Positions 1 to 11,056 of a stretch of 64,000 nucleotides of DNA are shown one piece after another (the first letter of the stretch is position 1; each line of letters opens with the position of its first letter). The position numbers and the translations under genes are program-made. The stretch covers positions 3,802,736-3,866,735 of the forward strand of contig CM068315.1 of the NCBI GenBank assembly GCA_034766995.1, given 5' to 3'. The stretch is from Acanthacorydalis orientalis (Eukaryota; Arthropoda; Insecta; Megaloptera; Corydalidae). Below the pieces are notes generated by a model that did not search any database, was not told the DNA's origin, and saw only the letters and a list, made by a program, of their open reading frames with translations.

Positions 1-48
1 AAATATTTTTAAGAAATTTGTAAGAGAATAGAGTTGTTACAACAAATG

Positions 49-49
<1 letters not shown>

Positions 50-83
<34 letters not shown>
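50..83. repeat. (TA)n microsatellite
   Basis: An uninterrupted AT dinucleotide run of about 34 bases. It is the first of many such tracts in the window. Confidence 0.95.
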
Positions 84-85
<2 letters not shown>

Positions 86-1589
86 GACTACAGTTTATTG
101 GCTATATAGTTTAAGTGATGGTCAATAAATTCTCGTTCAGTTATTTTCAAATATTTAATGGTCGAAACTTATTCAACGTTCACGATTTTTTTTTCTTTAA
201 CGATATCATTGCCTACAAATTACATTATTAAGAATCATATTTTGGTTTTATTATTTTAGATTTTAAAATTAATTTATATATTTTATAAATCTGTAATAAA
301 AAATTATTAGTTAAAAATTAATTTTTATTGGGTTAGTTTGTTGATTGATAATTTATATGAAATAAAGGGGTGTCAATTTTTTAATTCGACCTAAAATTGT
401 ATTTTCATTTAAAATCAAACTTCTAGTTCTAATATTAAAAAAATACATTTTGATATATTTTTTTATATAAGAAAAAAAATGTGTTTATACAAAGTATAAT
501 CAAAATATAAAAAATAGTATGAAATATTTTACTTATAGTAAAGTTTTCTAAATATACTTCAAAGCAAATTATTATTATCATATAAGTAGTTATACGAATA
601 ATTGATAAATTTATATTTTTTATTTATTTTATTACAATTAATTAATTTTTGATAGTTGTACAATTTTTTTTAAAAAAATAAATATATGAAAAATTAGCAT
701 ATTATAAAAGTAGTTGATATTCGACCATAATATACTGAATTATTTGTATGAAAAATATTAAATTGAATTTCAACCTTTTATTCTTTCATATCTTTTCTAA
801 AGCTGGTATTAAATCGGACTCAGATATTAAAAAAAATATGTCTACCTTCCATTTATAACTGGTAACAGAATTTATTTTTGAAGTAATTGATTTTAGAAAA
901 TGTAAATTCACAGAGACAATATATAATATCTTTTGATTATAGTTTGAATAATTACACTTCTTTTCTTATATAATAGAAACGAATATATTAAAATATTGTT
1001 TTCTTACATTAATACAAGGAGGGTTAAGAAATTGGAACAAAGATTCATTCCCTTTATTACAATGCATGCTTTGAATCAACACGTATCTTATTGTTGTGTA
1101 ACTGGAGGACCACTCCATCCCCTATAGTATGAGTGCCAAGCACAGAAGATTATGACTCGCGTATCAGATATTGCAGATTTGATATTTTCACTAAAATAGA
1201 GACCATTTTTGGTAGTTCTTCGACGGAGCTACTATTTCAGTTGAAAACTTCCCACAAAAACATCCTCTTACTCGCGCATTTTTCACGTATAATACTTCTT
1301 AATTTTAACAGTCTAGCTATAATTGACACTACATAATGAAAAAAAATATAGACTTGTGTACAGAAAACATGGCAATGCATTTAAAGAAATATTGTTATTG
1401 AATTTCTTGGGCTGAAACCATGTTATACAAAGATATTCATCAGCGATTTAAATATTTTTATGCTAATCATTGTGTATACAAATCTACTCTAGATGAAAAA
1501 AATTTGGACTTTGTTAAGATTGACTTGAAGAACAACCTTGTTTAACCACACCAGAACATATTTTATTTTCTTTCACACATCTTTCCAGT
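84..1589. other. AT-rich tract without recognisable gene
   Basis: Long A/T runs and stop codons in all frames. A 67-codon frame at 1133-1336 has no motif I recognise. The stretch from about 1020 to 1330 is slightly less AT-rich and could be further relic of the mariner fragment that follows, but I could not align it. Confidence 0.5.
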
Positions 1590-1800
1590 CCAGATCTAAC
1601 ATCATATGAATTTTAGTTATACCTGATAATAGATTGATTTCAGTAGAAACCACTTTAAATTTGATGACAAAGTTAAGGCTGTCCTGATAAATTGGCTGAA
1701 GTTAAAGGAAACACCAGGTATCTTTACCGAAAAAATGAAGAAACTCATCAATTATAATTCAATTGTAGCGGCCAAGTTTAAAAATAAATACACTATTTGA
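1590..1800 (+). pseudogene. mariner transposase, 3' end fragment
   Basis: A short frame at about 1589-1615 reads SSPDLTSYEF and stops. This resembles the YSPDLAPSDFHLF segment that carries the third catalytic Asp of mariner transposases. After a frame break, about 1655-1799 reads FKFDDKVKAVLINWLK and then EKMKKLINYNS before a stop. This fits the family C-terminus, which usually reads roughly F..DDEVK.AV..WL..., then a KKL..RYDKCL stretch. The catalytic core upstream is missing or too decayed to read. The match is by eye, and another DDE-type family is possible. Confidence 0.45.
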
Positions 1801-2093
1801 CAAAGTATATTCAAATATAATTTCTTCATTTTTCATTTCATTTCGAATGTTTGTTACATTTAAGATATCTCAAACCGTACAAGACTTATGGGCACATGTG
1901 ATACACTTTTAAAACAGTATTTTATATCTCGTGTTAAGAATAAGTTTCTTCATCAAGTTAAAAGTTAGCTCTTGTATTATAATTAAAATAAATTTTTTTT
2001 AAATTTTTTATTCCACAACATATTTTTCATCACGGTTATTATAAGTGACTAATTTTTATATACATATTTTTTTTTAAATATTATATATATATG

Positions 2094-2296
2094 GTAATTC
2101 AATTAAGGATTCCACATGAAAATATTAAAACGGGACGCAGGGGTTAAGAAAAGTCATGTTATTTTTTATTTAGTATTTCAGTTCAATTCAATACTAAAAT
2201 ACAATTGAACTAAAGTACTAAATGGGGAATAACATGTTTTTTTTTAATTTTTGTGCTTTTTTAATACTTTCATGTGGAAGGCTGAGTTGAATCACG
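2094..2296. mobile_element. Palindromic (foldback) MITE, copy 1
   Basis: About 200 bp that is one long inverted repeat. The left arm begins near ATTCAATTAAGGATTCCACA and the right arm ends with its imperfect complement (TGTGGAAGGCTGAGTTGAAT). The arms run about 80 bp each and meet at a centre reading TTCAATTCAATACTAAAATA. It is flanked by TA-rich sequence and a (TA)n tract, consistent with a TA target site. Two more full copies lie near 28.1 and 45.6 kb, with a fragment at 38.2 kb. It has no coding capacity. Confidence 0.8.
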
Positions 2297-2300
2297 CTAC

Positions 2301-2301
2301 A

Positions 2302-2342
<41 letters not shown>
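2301..2342. repeat. (TA)n microsatellite beside foldback MITE
   Basis: A (TA)n run of about 40 bases begins within a few bases of the right end of the foldback MITE. Confidence 0.9.
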
Positions 2343-2346
<4 letters not shown>

Positions 2347-2971
2347 ATTTAAACATATATGAATTCCCTTTGATGCGATTAAGAAAAAGTATAAATTAAA
2401 ATAGTGTGCGATAATTTCTAAAATAAATTCTAAAAGTGATTACTCGGCCCGAATATAAATTCGTTTATTTATGGTACCAAGTAAAAGTAAGAATTAATTT
2501 ACTACGAAATGAAACATTAACAATTTTTCATTCCGAACTCAATGGCCGGAAAAATTCGAGATATGGAACATTATTTGATTTATTTCTGTGATATTCGCCT
2601 GTTTAAAATTGAATAAAATTAGTACTGCAATAACACTTTATAATATTTACATATATATGTCGAATCGTACATACATAGCTATAAATTCGTATATATATAT
2701 ATATATAGGATTTATATCTACACGTTCATTTATAAAGTGTCGATTTGTCGTTGAGTTATGCAAGGTTATTCCCCTCTCGAATCTAACATTCTAAGTATTT
2801 TGCTTTTTCTTAAGTGGATACACTAGCCACTGAAGTCACGCGACATTTTCCTTAATGGAAAATCGTAATTAATCTTATATTCGTGTGTCAACAGAAATGA
2901 TTACCGATAAAGATAATTACTTCGGAAATATTAAAAATTAATTATTTGGTTTTTGTGAACTTACTTTCCAC

Positions 2972-3011
<40 letters not shown>
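2972..3011. repeat. (TA)n microsatellite
   Basis: A pure AT dinucleotide run of about 39 bases. Confidence 0.95.
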
Positions 3012-3013
<2 letters not shown>

Positions 3014-3255
3014 TTATTATCCAGTAATATGTAGATACGACCACAGAGCTTTACTTAAATAAAATTCTTCTATTGATAGTATTTTTTTCAAAAAGAATAT
3101 TGGATAACTAATTGAAAAAAAATTGGTTTAAATATAAAACTGAATTAATAGTATTATTTGTTTATTTTTCCAATTTGAACTTATATTTGTTAGAAATAAT
3201 AAGACCTTTCAATTAAAGAAATGATAAAAATCAAAAATAAAAATATCTGAATATA

Positions 3256-3746
3256 TTAGGTGTAAAAATTGAATCAATCATAACTCTGTTTTAAATTAAA
3301 ATATGTTCTTGTCGTTTTGGGATTTCGGAGTATCAGCCTTAACATTTAAAAAAGAAAGTGGCCAAGCATTTGACATAACCTCACAAAAAAATAATGAACA
3401 TAAAGGCATACGAAAAGTAGCATATTAGACATTTCATATTTTTCGCATTCTAATTGAAAAAAATGCTGCAGAAACCACGGGAATGGAGTTTTGATGGAAA
3501 GAGTTACTACACATAGAACACCCAAAAGTTTCTAAATCAATGGAAGAGGTCCAAAAATTCACTGCCGACTTCATAGACTCGAAGCTGCCGTCTTTTTTTC
3601 AATATGGGATTTGTCAATTACCCGATAGATAGAATAAAGTTATACAAAATAATGAGGGATATTTTCAGGATTGAAATGTATTCCATTTTTCCATAAATAA
3701 ACATTCATTTTCTATAAAAAAGGCACTGATTAGTAGGTGCACCTAA
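3256..3746 (+). mobile_element. Mariner family I, internally deleted copy a
   Basis: The 491-bp element is bounded by TA on both sides. The left end reads TTAGGTGTAAAAATTGAATC; the right end, reverse-complemented, starts TTAGGTGCACC. The 5' part matches the near full-length copy at 14977-16249 (AACTCTGTTTTAAATTAAAA, then a region reading roughly HIRHFIFF). The 3' part also matches it (GATAGAATAAAGTTATACAA, then GGCACTGATTAG). About 800 bp encoding the catalytic domain is absent. The junction lies in the same place as in the copies at 46.4 and 37.9 kb. No functional frame remains. Confidence 0.75.
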
Positions 3747-3799
3747 TATTTATTTATTCTCGTTTAAATTATTGCAGGATTTTGTAAAAAAAGTTATCT

Positions 3800-3975
3800 T
3801 AGAAGTCTTCGTCCTTTTAGATCATTCAATTTGTGTTTTAATAAATATTTTCATCACGTACACCATCTTAAAATTAATTTAGATAACCTTAATTGAAATG
3901 AAGATGACATATGTGTTAAAACTGGTTCAAAAATAAATAGAAACTAGTGATCTAAAAGAACAAAAATCACAAAAG
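3800..3975. repeat. Short inverted repeat pair, possible MITE ends
   Basis: CCTTTTAGATCA near 3811 and TGATCTAAAAGAAC near 3949 are inverted copies about 140 bp apart. The interior shows no clear further pairing. It may be a decayed MITE, but there is no second copy in the window to confirm it. Confidence 0.25.
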
Positions 3976-4019
3976 AACCGTAAAAACAAGAACACAAGTA
4001 ATTATTACTTTATATATAT

Positions 4020-4437
4020 ATATCAGCAGCAACCTCTGTAAATCCATTGCTGAATAAAGGCCTCTTCCATGATTATTCATTTTTTATGATTGAATTCCTC
4101 TCTTCTCCACTGATTTCCAATAAAAAAATAATTTCCTTATCCCATCAATTCATTAGTCTCTTGGTCATTTTATAATCCTTGGTCCTCAGTTAATAATTTC
4201 TGATGTCCATCGATTGTCTTCTTTTCTTGCAACACGCTCCGTCCATTGCCATTTCAGACTCTTTACTCTTCTTATCACGTTTGTGACTCCTGTCTGTTTC
4301 CGTATCCATTCTATTATTTTCCTATCTCTACTAATTATTCCAAGTATGCATTCTTACTTACTTTTCTGTATTGTTTGGAGTCATTGAATGGTTTTGGCGT
4401 ATTAAGTACTCATATTTTACTGCCATAGATAAGAACT
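4020..4437 (-). pseudogene. RTE/BovB-like LINE, 3' end of ORF2
   Basis: On the minus strand from about 4325 down, the frame reads EWIRKQTGVTNVIRRVKSLK, then QWTERVARKEDNRWTSEIIN, then PRIIK and finally GLYSAMDLQ, with several in-frame stops. This is the region after the reverse-transcriptase core in RTE-type LINEs, which usually reads like WIR..TGV.D...R...LKW.WAGH.AR..D.RW, ending near EAY.QQW. Only about 140 residues of a normally roughly 1000-residue protein remain, as expected from 5' truncation. The 3' end abuts a TA-rich run at 4010-4022. A related fragment lies at 59.7-60.0 kb in the same orientation. The LINE assignment is firm; the exact clade is inferred. Confidence 0.7.
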
Positions 4438-4444
4438 AGTAGTA

Positions 4445-4493
<49 letters not shown>

Positions 4494-4688
4494 TTATTTA
4501 GATAAAAAAACTTGAGATTTGAATTGAAAACAACTCATGGAATAAATATTTTCTTAGTCCACTTTATCGTTTCTTACTTGGAAACAAAATATATATCCTA
4601 CATGTGAAAATAATGTATCATCTTTAATTAAGTGAAGAAGCATGGAAAGAAGAAGAAAAATATATATATATATATATATATATATTTA

Positions 4689-4732
<44 letters not shown>

Positions 4733-6620
4733 AAGAAGAGACAAGAACATGTAGAACAAGAATAGATTATGTATCCAAATATATAGAAGTTATAGAGAAA
4801 AAAAATTGTAGAGTTATACATGGAAATGAGTTGGACATATTATGAGATAAGTGAACATAACAGATGTTCAGTAACAATTGTACGTTCTTAACTGTCAAGA
4901 AATTTTAAATAAAGTACAGATAGATTAAACGAATAGGTGAGATAATTAAGATGTTGATTATCATATAATAAAGAAGATAATTATTGGAAATGTCTACAAA
5001 ACATTTTCAAAGATTGACAGGCACTAGATTTTCAAATAAGTAGGATTTATAGAAATTATTTATTCAATAATTGATCGACAATGACGGGAAATGGTAATGA
5101 TATATAGGTATCAACCAGTAGTATAATACACTAGACATTCAATTATGAATGAAAATAATTATTCGTACATTTGTTACCTCAGATATTACTATTTAAATAA
5201 AAAAAAACAACTTATTTTTAATATATCAATAATTATCTGAGTCGGAATTATTGTAGTATGTAACTAACATGAAAATTACTAAAAAAAACTGTAAATGAAT
5301 TCAGGTAATTAGTGTATTAGGAGTTAATTAACCCAGGTAATTATTATAAATGGTCTATCACAATAATTGATTGAACAAATTGTTATTAGTTTCAATTATA
5401 TTTTATAGTATACATCATTTCTAAACAGAACGACTGTTTCGAGTTCTTCAATTAAGAAAATAAATAACGACAAGAATTCTTTAAAATGTCTCTTAGTTCA
5501 TTTAGAAGTTCCTGATATGACATTTTTTAGTATGAAAGCGATTGACTCGAACGTTTAATGAGCATTGTGCTTGACAATTCTCTAAAGAAAAAAGTAAAAA
5601 TAAGAAGTCTGTATAGAACTTAAAGTTCTATTATGGAAAGAAAATGTATTTGTTATTAGAATGGTATTAAAAATTCTGAAATCGACGTAAACGAAAACAT
5701 ATTTGAAAGAATGGCACAGATAGTTTATAGATGAGAATTTATATTTAATTTCACATGTTCATATTTATAAAATAAAATAAGTCTTAGGACATATAAAGTC
5801 TTTTAAAAATGATGTATCTAGTGTGAGTAATCTATTCGATTTCAATAATAAAACATAAGTTCTTTTCAAGCTAAACATTTAAGAAAATTCATTGAAGAAA
5901 ATATCTAATCGTGTGATTCAAATAAATATATTTTTTTAAATGATGACCAATGTAGAAAAATATTAAAAATAATTCCTGTTATTGTAAAAGTTTAAAAATT
6001 AAAGAAATAGAAAAATACAGAAAAACACTTAAAAATAAATGATGTAAAATTTTATTATTCTTTAACTTGTGTTCTTTGTGAACCTTTTATTCATTGTACC
6101 ATCCGAATAAATCCATGTGAATTCGTTTCTTTTATAATCGGTTTCGACTTTTAATATCTTCAGGTAGATTTTTAATCGACATTCCAGATCCGAGTAAAAA
6201 TTTAATGAGTGTAGATTCTTCTCATTAGAGCATACATTGTTTATTCCCACTTATAAAATATGTTTTTGTAAATTTGAGAAATCAATCAGGGTTGGAAATA
6301 TATTTTATAGTAGGAAAATTAAAAGGTGTTCATTAAAAAATATTTTTGTTATTATAAAAATAACAAAATGTATAAAATGAAATTTAAAAAGAATACTTTT
6401 GAATCAACAAGGATAAAAATCATCAAGAAAACTCTAACAATAAAAAATGTTGTTTACTTATTAAGAATATCAAATAATCCTAAACCCGTATCAGTAACAT
6501 ACGGTAGACATTTTTTGATATTTTTCAGTATAAATATCTAGAAATAGTAAGTACACATCTCGAACTATAAGTCGAAATCCAAATAAGAATATATGTATTT
6601 TCAATTATGTAAATACACGT
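4438..6620. other. AT-rich tract without recognisable gene
   Basis: Contains (TA)n runs at 4447-4491, 4660-4685 and 4691-4729 and otherwise featureless AT-rich sequence. Frames at 6062-6250 (minus) and 6326-6541 (plus) are lysine/asparagine-rich chance frames with no motif. Confidence 0.6.
4446..4491. repeat. (TA)n microsatellite
   Basis: AT dinucleotide run of about 44 bases. Confidence 0.95.
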
Positions 6621-6639
6621 TCTTGCAAACAGTGACACC

Positions 6640-6810
6640 GTGTAATAGAGAAAACATTTACCGTGTATGAGAAACGTTCAGTCGTAATCGCCATAAATCT
6701 GTAGACAGACTCACTGAAAGCTTCGCTTTAAAACTAACATCAACTTACACTATGATAACGGAAAGATGTGAAAATGTTTCCTTACGAAATTCACGATAAC
6801 GTAATCTGCG
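6640..6810 (+). pseudogene. DNA-transposon HTH fragment (copy 1)
   Basis: About 150 bp closely resemble 37075-37215: both carry GCCATAAATCTRTRRA, AACATCAACTT and GTGAAAATGTTTC in the same order. This copy translates only in pieces (HKSVDRLTESFALK). The better copy at 37 kb reads like the second helix-turn-helix of a DUF4817-type insect transposon protein. It is too decayed to code. Confidence 0.45.
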
Positions 6811-7110
6811 AATCGATATCATTATCGTTTTAAATGTCGATAGAGACGTGCGGATTACATATTCTTTCGAACATAATCTTGTGCGATGATGATGAATACA
6901 CGAGCGAGAAAAAAATTATGAATAGATATATACGTGGAGAATAATGTAAATGTTCGATCGAAGATATAAATCAGTGTTAAAATTCGTGAAAGAACGTCGA
7001 CCGAAGAACAGTTCTTGAAATAATGGATTACTCGATGAGATTACTGTCTTTTAACAAACATGTTTTAGATGAAATAAATCTTTACTTGCTTGTATCGTCA
7101 AGTGTTTTGC
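6810..7110. other. CpG-richer patch, nothing identified
   Basis: CG dinucleotides are frequent here compared with the flanks (for example AATCGATATCATTATCG and GATAGAGACGTGCGG). There is no long frame. It could be a weak regulatory region or unmethylated relic DNA. Confidence 0.2.
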
Positions 7111-7202
7111 GATGAGAAGAGTTTACGTTTTATTGTGATTTCTATTAAATAAGTATATGCACATATAAAGGAAGAGATAGAGAGAGAGGAAAATAGAAAA
7201 TC

Positions 7203-7675
7203 TTGATTGCAATTAACACTAATTTGAATGTCAATAGAAAATTTCATAAACAAGGCTTGAAAAGAGAAATGCACAGTGATCAGTCTCTAACATTGAATCA
7301 TCCCACAAGTCAGCGTTTCCAAACTATGTGCATGCATGTTCGAATGAAAAATTATCAAAATGAATATGAGCCTGGAATGGTTTTAAATGCTGCGACAGTT
7401 TTAAACATGTTTGAAAATGAGGCGCTCCTCACTTTGCTGTTGACCAGATTAGGACAAAATTTTATTGAATTTTTAACAAATTCTACATGGTTGATGATTT
7501 TTGTGTATCTGGCAGATATTTTTACAAAATGTAATGAAATTAATTCATCATTACAAGGAAGGAATATTATAATTTTTAATACAAGTGACATAGTTGCATC
7601 TTTTGATAGAAAGTTACTTAATTCTGGATTTCTACAGTTCAACAGAATAATTTTGGTTGTATTTTCGTCTTAACC
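7203..7675 (+). pseudogene. hAT transposase fragment (ZBED5/SCAND3-like)
   Basis: An open frame of 156 codons whose second half, about residues 75-142, reads QNFIEFLTNSTW, YLADIFTKCNEINSSLQGR and SDIVASFDRKL. This is the conserved stretch of hAT-family transposases and their domesticated ZBED5/SCAND3/FAM200 relatives, which read roughly WL..LAYLADIF..LN.LN.SLQG...NIF...DK...F..KL. The N-terminal half is only weakly alignable. The BED zinc finger, DDE residues and C-terminal dimerisation domain are absent, and the frame runs out into the mariner fragment that follows. The start codon is arbitrary. This is a transposon relic, not a host gene. Confidence 0.65.
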
Positions 7676-8226
7676 AAGGACAAAGATGATTCCAATGATT
7701 TCGGTCCAGAAACTACACCCTTGAAGATGAAGAAATGTCAGGACGTCCTCAAGACTTCAATGATGAGATCCTGCGAACACTAGTGGAACAACATCCTAGT
7801 TCAACAGTAGAATAATTAGCCAAGAAGCTCAAATCAATTATTCATCAGCACTTGAAAATGATTGGTCAGATTTCTAAGCTGGGTCAGTGCGTTCCGCAAG
7901 AGTTATCTGAGGTTAATTGAAAACAATAGTGTGTGAACATATGCGCTTCTCATCTATGCCAATTGCAAAATGATTCGTTTCCGAATAGAATTGTTACTGG
8001 TGATGAAAAATGTATTGTTTATAACAATATTAAACATCAAAGATAATGAGTTGACCGCAACAAAACCCCGTCTACAACTGCGAAAGGAGGGATTCATTCA
8101 AAAATGGTTATATTATCTGTTTGATGGGATATGGGAGGAATTATCCATTACGAACATATTCAGGAGAATCGAACCATCACAAAGAAGTTTTTCAACTGTC
8201 AGAACGTTGCAATAAATGTATTAAAA
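7676..8226 (+). pseudogene. Mariner transposase pseudogene, truncated
   Basis: Frames broken by stops read LEDEEMSGRPQDFNDE, then IVTGDEKCIVYNNIKHQR (about 7988-8045), then MGGIIHYEHIQENRTITKKF (about 8130-8190, another frame). These match mariner landmarks: LEDEPRSGRP linker, TGDEKW first catalytic Asp, and WD..GIIHYELL..N.TI. The normal Trp after TGDEK is Cys here. The sequence stops before the second and third catalytic Asp, and no terminal inverted repeats were found. It abuts the hAT fragment without a gap. Confidence 0.7.
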
Positions 8227-8899
8227 GTAAATAGAGACTGCTTTCAATAAATATCAAAAACATTTTTTTTGTTACTTGAATTATATACCTTTTCATTATG
8301 CTAATTCGGGAATTAAATTGCCAAACCTCCTATATTGATATATAATAAGAATAGGAAACTTCTTCAATAATAAGAGCAATCTATAATACTTTTCATACAT
8401 TTTTGAATGTTGCAGAGCCACAGAATATATTTTTTTAAAATTGTATTTATAGGTAATGCAAAATACTACTATATAGTAGTCCAATTCACCGAAGCAGAAT
8501 ACGTTTAATCTCTACTAGTTGACGACTTTGAGTCTTCATTTTTACAATTAATAGTTTAAAATCTAGCGACAGATTACTACTATAGATTATGAATATAAAA
8601 GCTTAGGAAAAATGGCAATTAAATCCAATATTGTGTCGGAATTAGCACAGATCAGCTTTGAGAGCCGCAGTGTGTCTACCGTTAGTGTATAGTATAATAC
8701 TTAAACATTTATATGTCTATGTTTTAAAAATTAAGCACAGAAATAACAAATATTTTATAACATAATAAAAAACTAGAAACTTTATAAAGAAAATTTTACA
8801 GCTTATTACTATAATCTTTTTTAAATGTATATTTTTAGTTCCATAGAATATTTATCTATGATTTAACAGAAGAGACACAAAAATGTTATATAAATTATA

Positions 8900-8901
<2 letters not shown>

Positions 8902-8951
<50 letters not shown>

Positions 8952-8958
8952 AGTAAAT
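8902..8958. repeat. (TA)n microsatellite
   Basis: Near-perfect AT dinucleotide tract of about 55 bases. It generates the YIYIYI tail of a minus-strand frame that is not a gene. Confidence 0.9.
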
Positions 8959-8979
8959 AAAAGAATAAAACAATGGTCT

Positions 8980-9390
8980 ACACAACATCTCACAAACAAT
9001 AATATCAATCAGTTTACTTGAGTTACGACATCGTTCATAACACGCATATAATGGAATGCATAAAATTGCAAACGACCACGAAAAAATGCAACGAGCGAAT
9101 ATTTCATGCAGAATATGCGAGCGACGTACGATTATAATATTGTATGCAGTGGTTTTGGTGAACGCAACGGCACTTTTAACGCTCTGCCAAGGTGTATATA
9201 TATAGATTTGTCGTTTCGTTAGTAGAGGATGGTCGGACACGAACGTAATTAATGTGTATTAAATTATGTACGAATAGGGTTAGAATCGGTTTGCAATTAG
9301 ACTGTCTCTGCTACCCTTATCTTAATGTGTTATACGCACTGGCGTTTTAATTTTATCTCATTTCAATTTAATTTATTTCAGTATAAAGCA
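8980..9390. promoter_or_regulatory. CpG-richer patch, candidate regulatory DNA
   Basis: The stretch is less AT-rich than its flanks and holds clustered CG dinucleotides, for example GCGAGCGACGTACG and GGACACGAACG. TAATTAAT near 9249 is a homeodomain-type core and CTTATCTTAAT near 9317 a GATA-type one. A minus-strand frame (8863-9240) covers part of it but ends in (TA)n-encoded YIYI and has no motif. Regulatory function is inference from composition only. Confidence 0.25.
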
Positions 9391-9874
9391 GTGTTTGCAA
9401 AAAACGGGGCTAATTAGTCGAGAATAATACGGATTATAAAAGTATTTTTGATCAATAAATATAAATTTTTGCAATCAATAATTATATATAAATTTTTTTT
9501 CTCGCATGCAAAAATTATCGATAATATAAATCAAGAGATCCTACCCACTGCTCGTTCTACACTAACAAATAACAGAAATCAACAAATTATATATCATACA
9601 AATAATCTGTGTGAAATGTAAGTCGTGAAATTTTTATTGGAAACGTTTCTAGAAATTAAATACAATGTTAAAATGTTTAACAATAATTGAAAATTCATTT
9701 GTGAAAGTAAATTTAGTCATAATTCTAAAACCACATTGTGATTTTGTATTCAATTATTTTAATTATTTTTGTATTTGAATTATTTCATTATTAAAAATAC
9801 TAAAGAATATTTTTTTAATAAAATAAGGGAGCTCGCTGTAATCACCCATCCTTGAGGGGGGAGGGGGGTTTATA

Positions 9875-9964
9875 ATATATATATATATATATATACAAAT
9901 GTACATATATATTTAAATGTATATATATATATATATATATATAAATATATGTATATATATATAT
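9875..9964. repeat. Imperfect (TA)n inside module X, first copy
   Basis: Three TA runs separated by short ACAAATGTAC- and TTTAAATG-like interruptions. The equivalent site in the second copy is a single uninterrupted run (10489-10541), showing independent expansion. Confidence 0.85.
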
Positions 9965-10483
9965 TAAAAAATATTCTATATTAAAACGTTGCTAATTCAA
10001 AATATCGGGAACTTATTCAAATACTACATAATAATTTATATAAAAAATCATGGCGAATAAAAGCACAAAGACTAAAAAGTATGATTATTTTATAATGATA
10101 CAGATTTGTAAATCAATAGAACATTTATTTCAGAAAGACTGAGGGGGGATGCGCTCGCCCACCCCTAGGGATCTTCTCCCCGAGTCTGGCTGACACTCGC
10201 TCTCCTCTAACAGATAACAGAAATTAACAAATTATACAAACAAATATCTGTGTAAAATGTAAGTTGTGAAACTTTTATTGGAAAAGTTTATAAAAATTAA
10301 CAAAATACAATTTTAAAATGTGTAATAATTTTTTTTTAAATTGATTTGTGAAAGTAAATTTAGCCACAATTCTAAAACTACATTGTGATTTTGTATTATT
10401 AAATCATTTTTAGAAGTACTAAAGTAATATTTTTTAATAAAACAAGGGAGCTCTATTCGCTGCGCTTGCCCACACCTGGGAGG

Positions 10484-10488
<5 letters not shown>

Positions 10489-10541
<53 letters not shown>
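10489..10541. repeat. (TA)n inside module X, second copy
   Basis: Uninterrupted AT run of about 52 bases at the same position within the repeat unit as 9875-9964. Confidence 0.9.
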
Positions 10542-10546
<5 letters not shown>

Positions 10547-11056
10547 ACATTCTATATTAAAACGTTTCTAATTCAAAATGTCTTAATCAAATATTGCACA
10601 ATAATTTATATAAAAAATCATGGTAAATAAAAGCACTAAGGCTAAAAAGAATGATTGTTTTATAATGATACAGATTTGTAAATCAATAGAACATTTATTT
10701 TAGAAAGATCAGGGAGCTTCGCTCGCCCACCTCTGAGGGATCTTTTCCCCGGGTCTGGCTGACGCTCGCTCTCCCCTAAGAAATGATAGAAATTAACAAA
10801 TTATATGCGCAAATAATCTGCATAAAATGTAAGTCGTAAAATTTTGATTGGAAACGTTTATAAAAATTAACAACAAAATGCAATGTTAAAACAAATAATA
10901 ATTTTTTTTAAATTGATTCATGTAAGTAAATTTAGCGACAATGCTAAAACTATATTGTAACTTCGTATTATTAAATCATTTTTAAAAGTACTGAAGGACT
11001 ATTTTCTTAATAAAACCAAGGGACTCGGCTCATTACACTCGCCCACCCCTGGGGGG

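Larger units (their letters stand above)
9537..11056. repeat. Tandem array of ~600-bp two-module repeat
   Basis: Two modules alternate. Module Y carries AACAGAAATTAACAAATTAT, then TGTAAGTCGTGAAA and GTGAAAGTAAATTTAG; it occurs at about 9537-9827, 10141-10440 and 10696-11020. Module X carries ACATTCTATATTAAAACG and ACAGATTTGTAAATCAATAG; it occurs at about 9828-10140 and 10441-10695, with a stub to 11056. The module borders are GC-rich and read like GCTTCGCTCGCCCACC or CCCCGAGTCTGGCTGAC. Each full X module contains a (TA)n tract. There is no coding potential. It could be a short satellite or repeated copies of one unknown element. Confidence 0.8.

Noticed and set aside
4246..4428. Plus-strand frame of 60 codons rich in F, Y and S
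   Set aside because: Antisense to the RTE-type LINE fragment.
7355..7642. Minus-strand frame of 95 codons
   Set aside because: Antisense to the hAT fragment, whose plus strand matches known family motifs.
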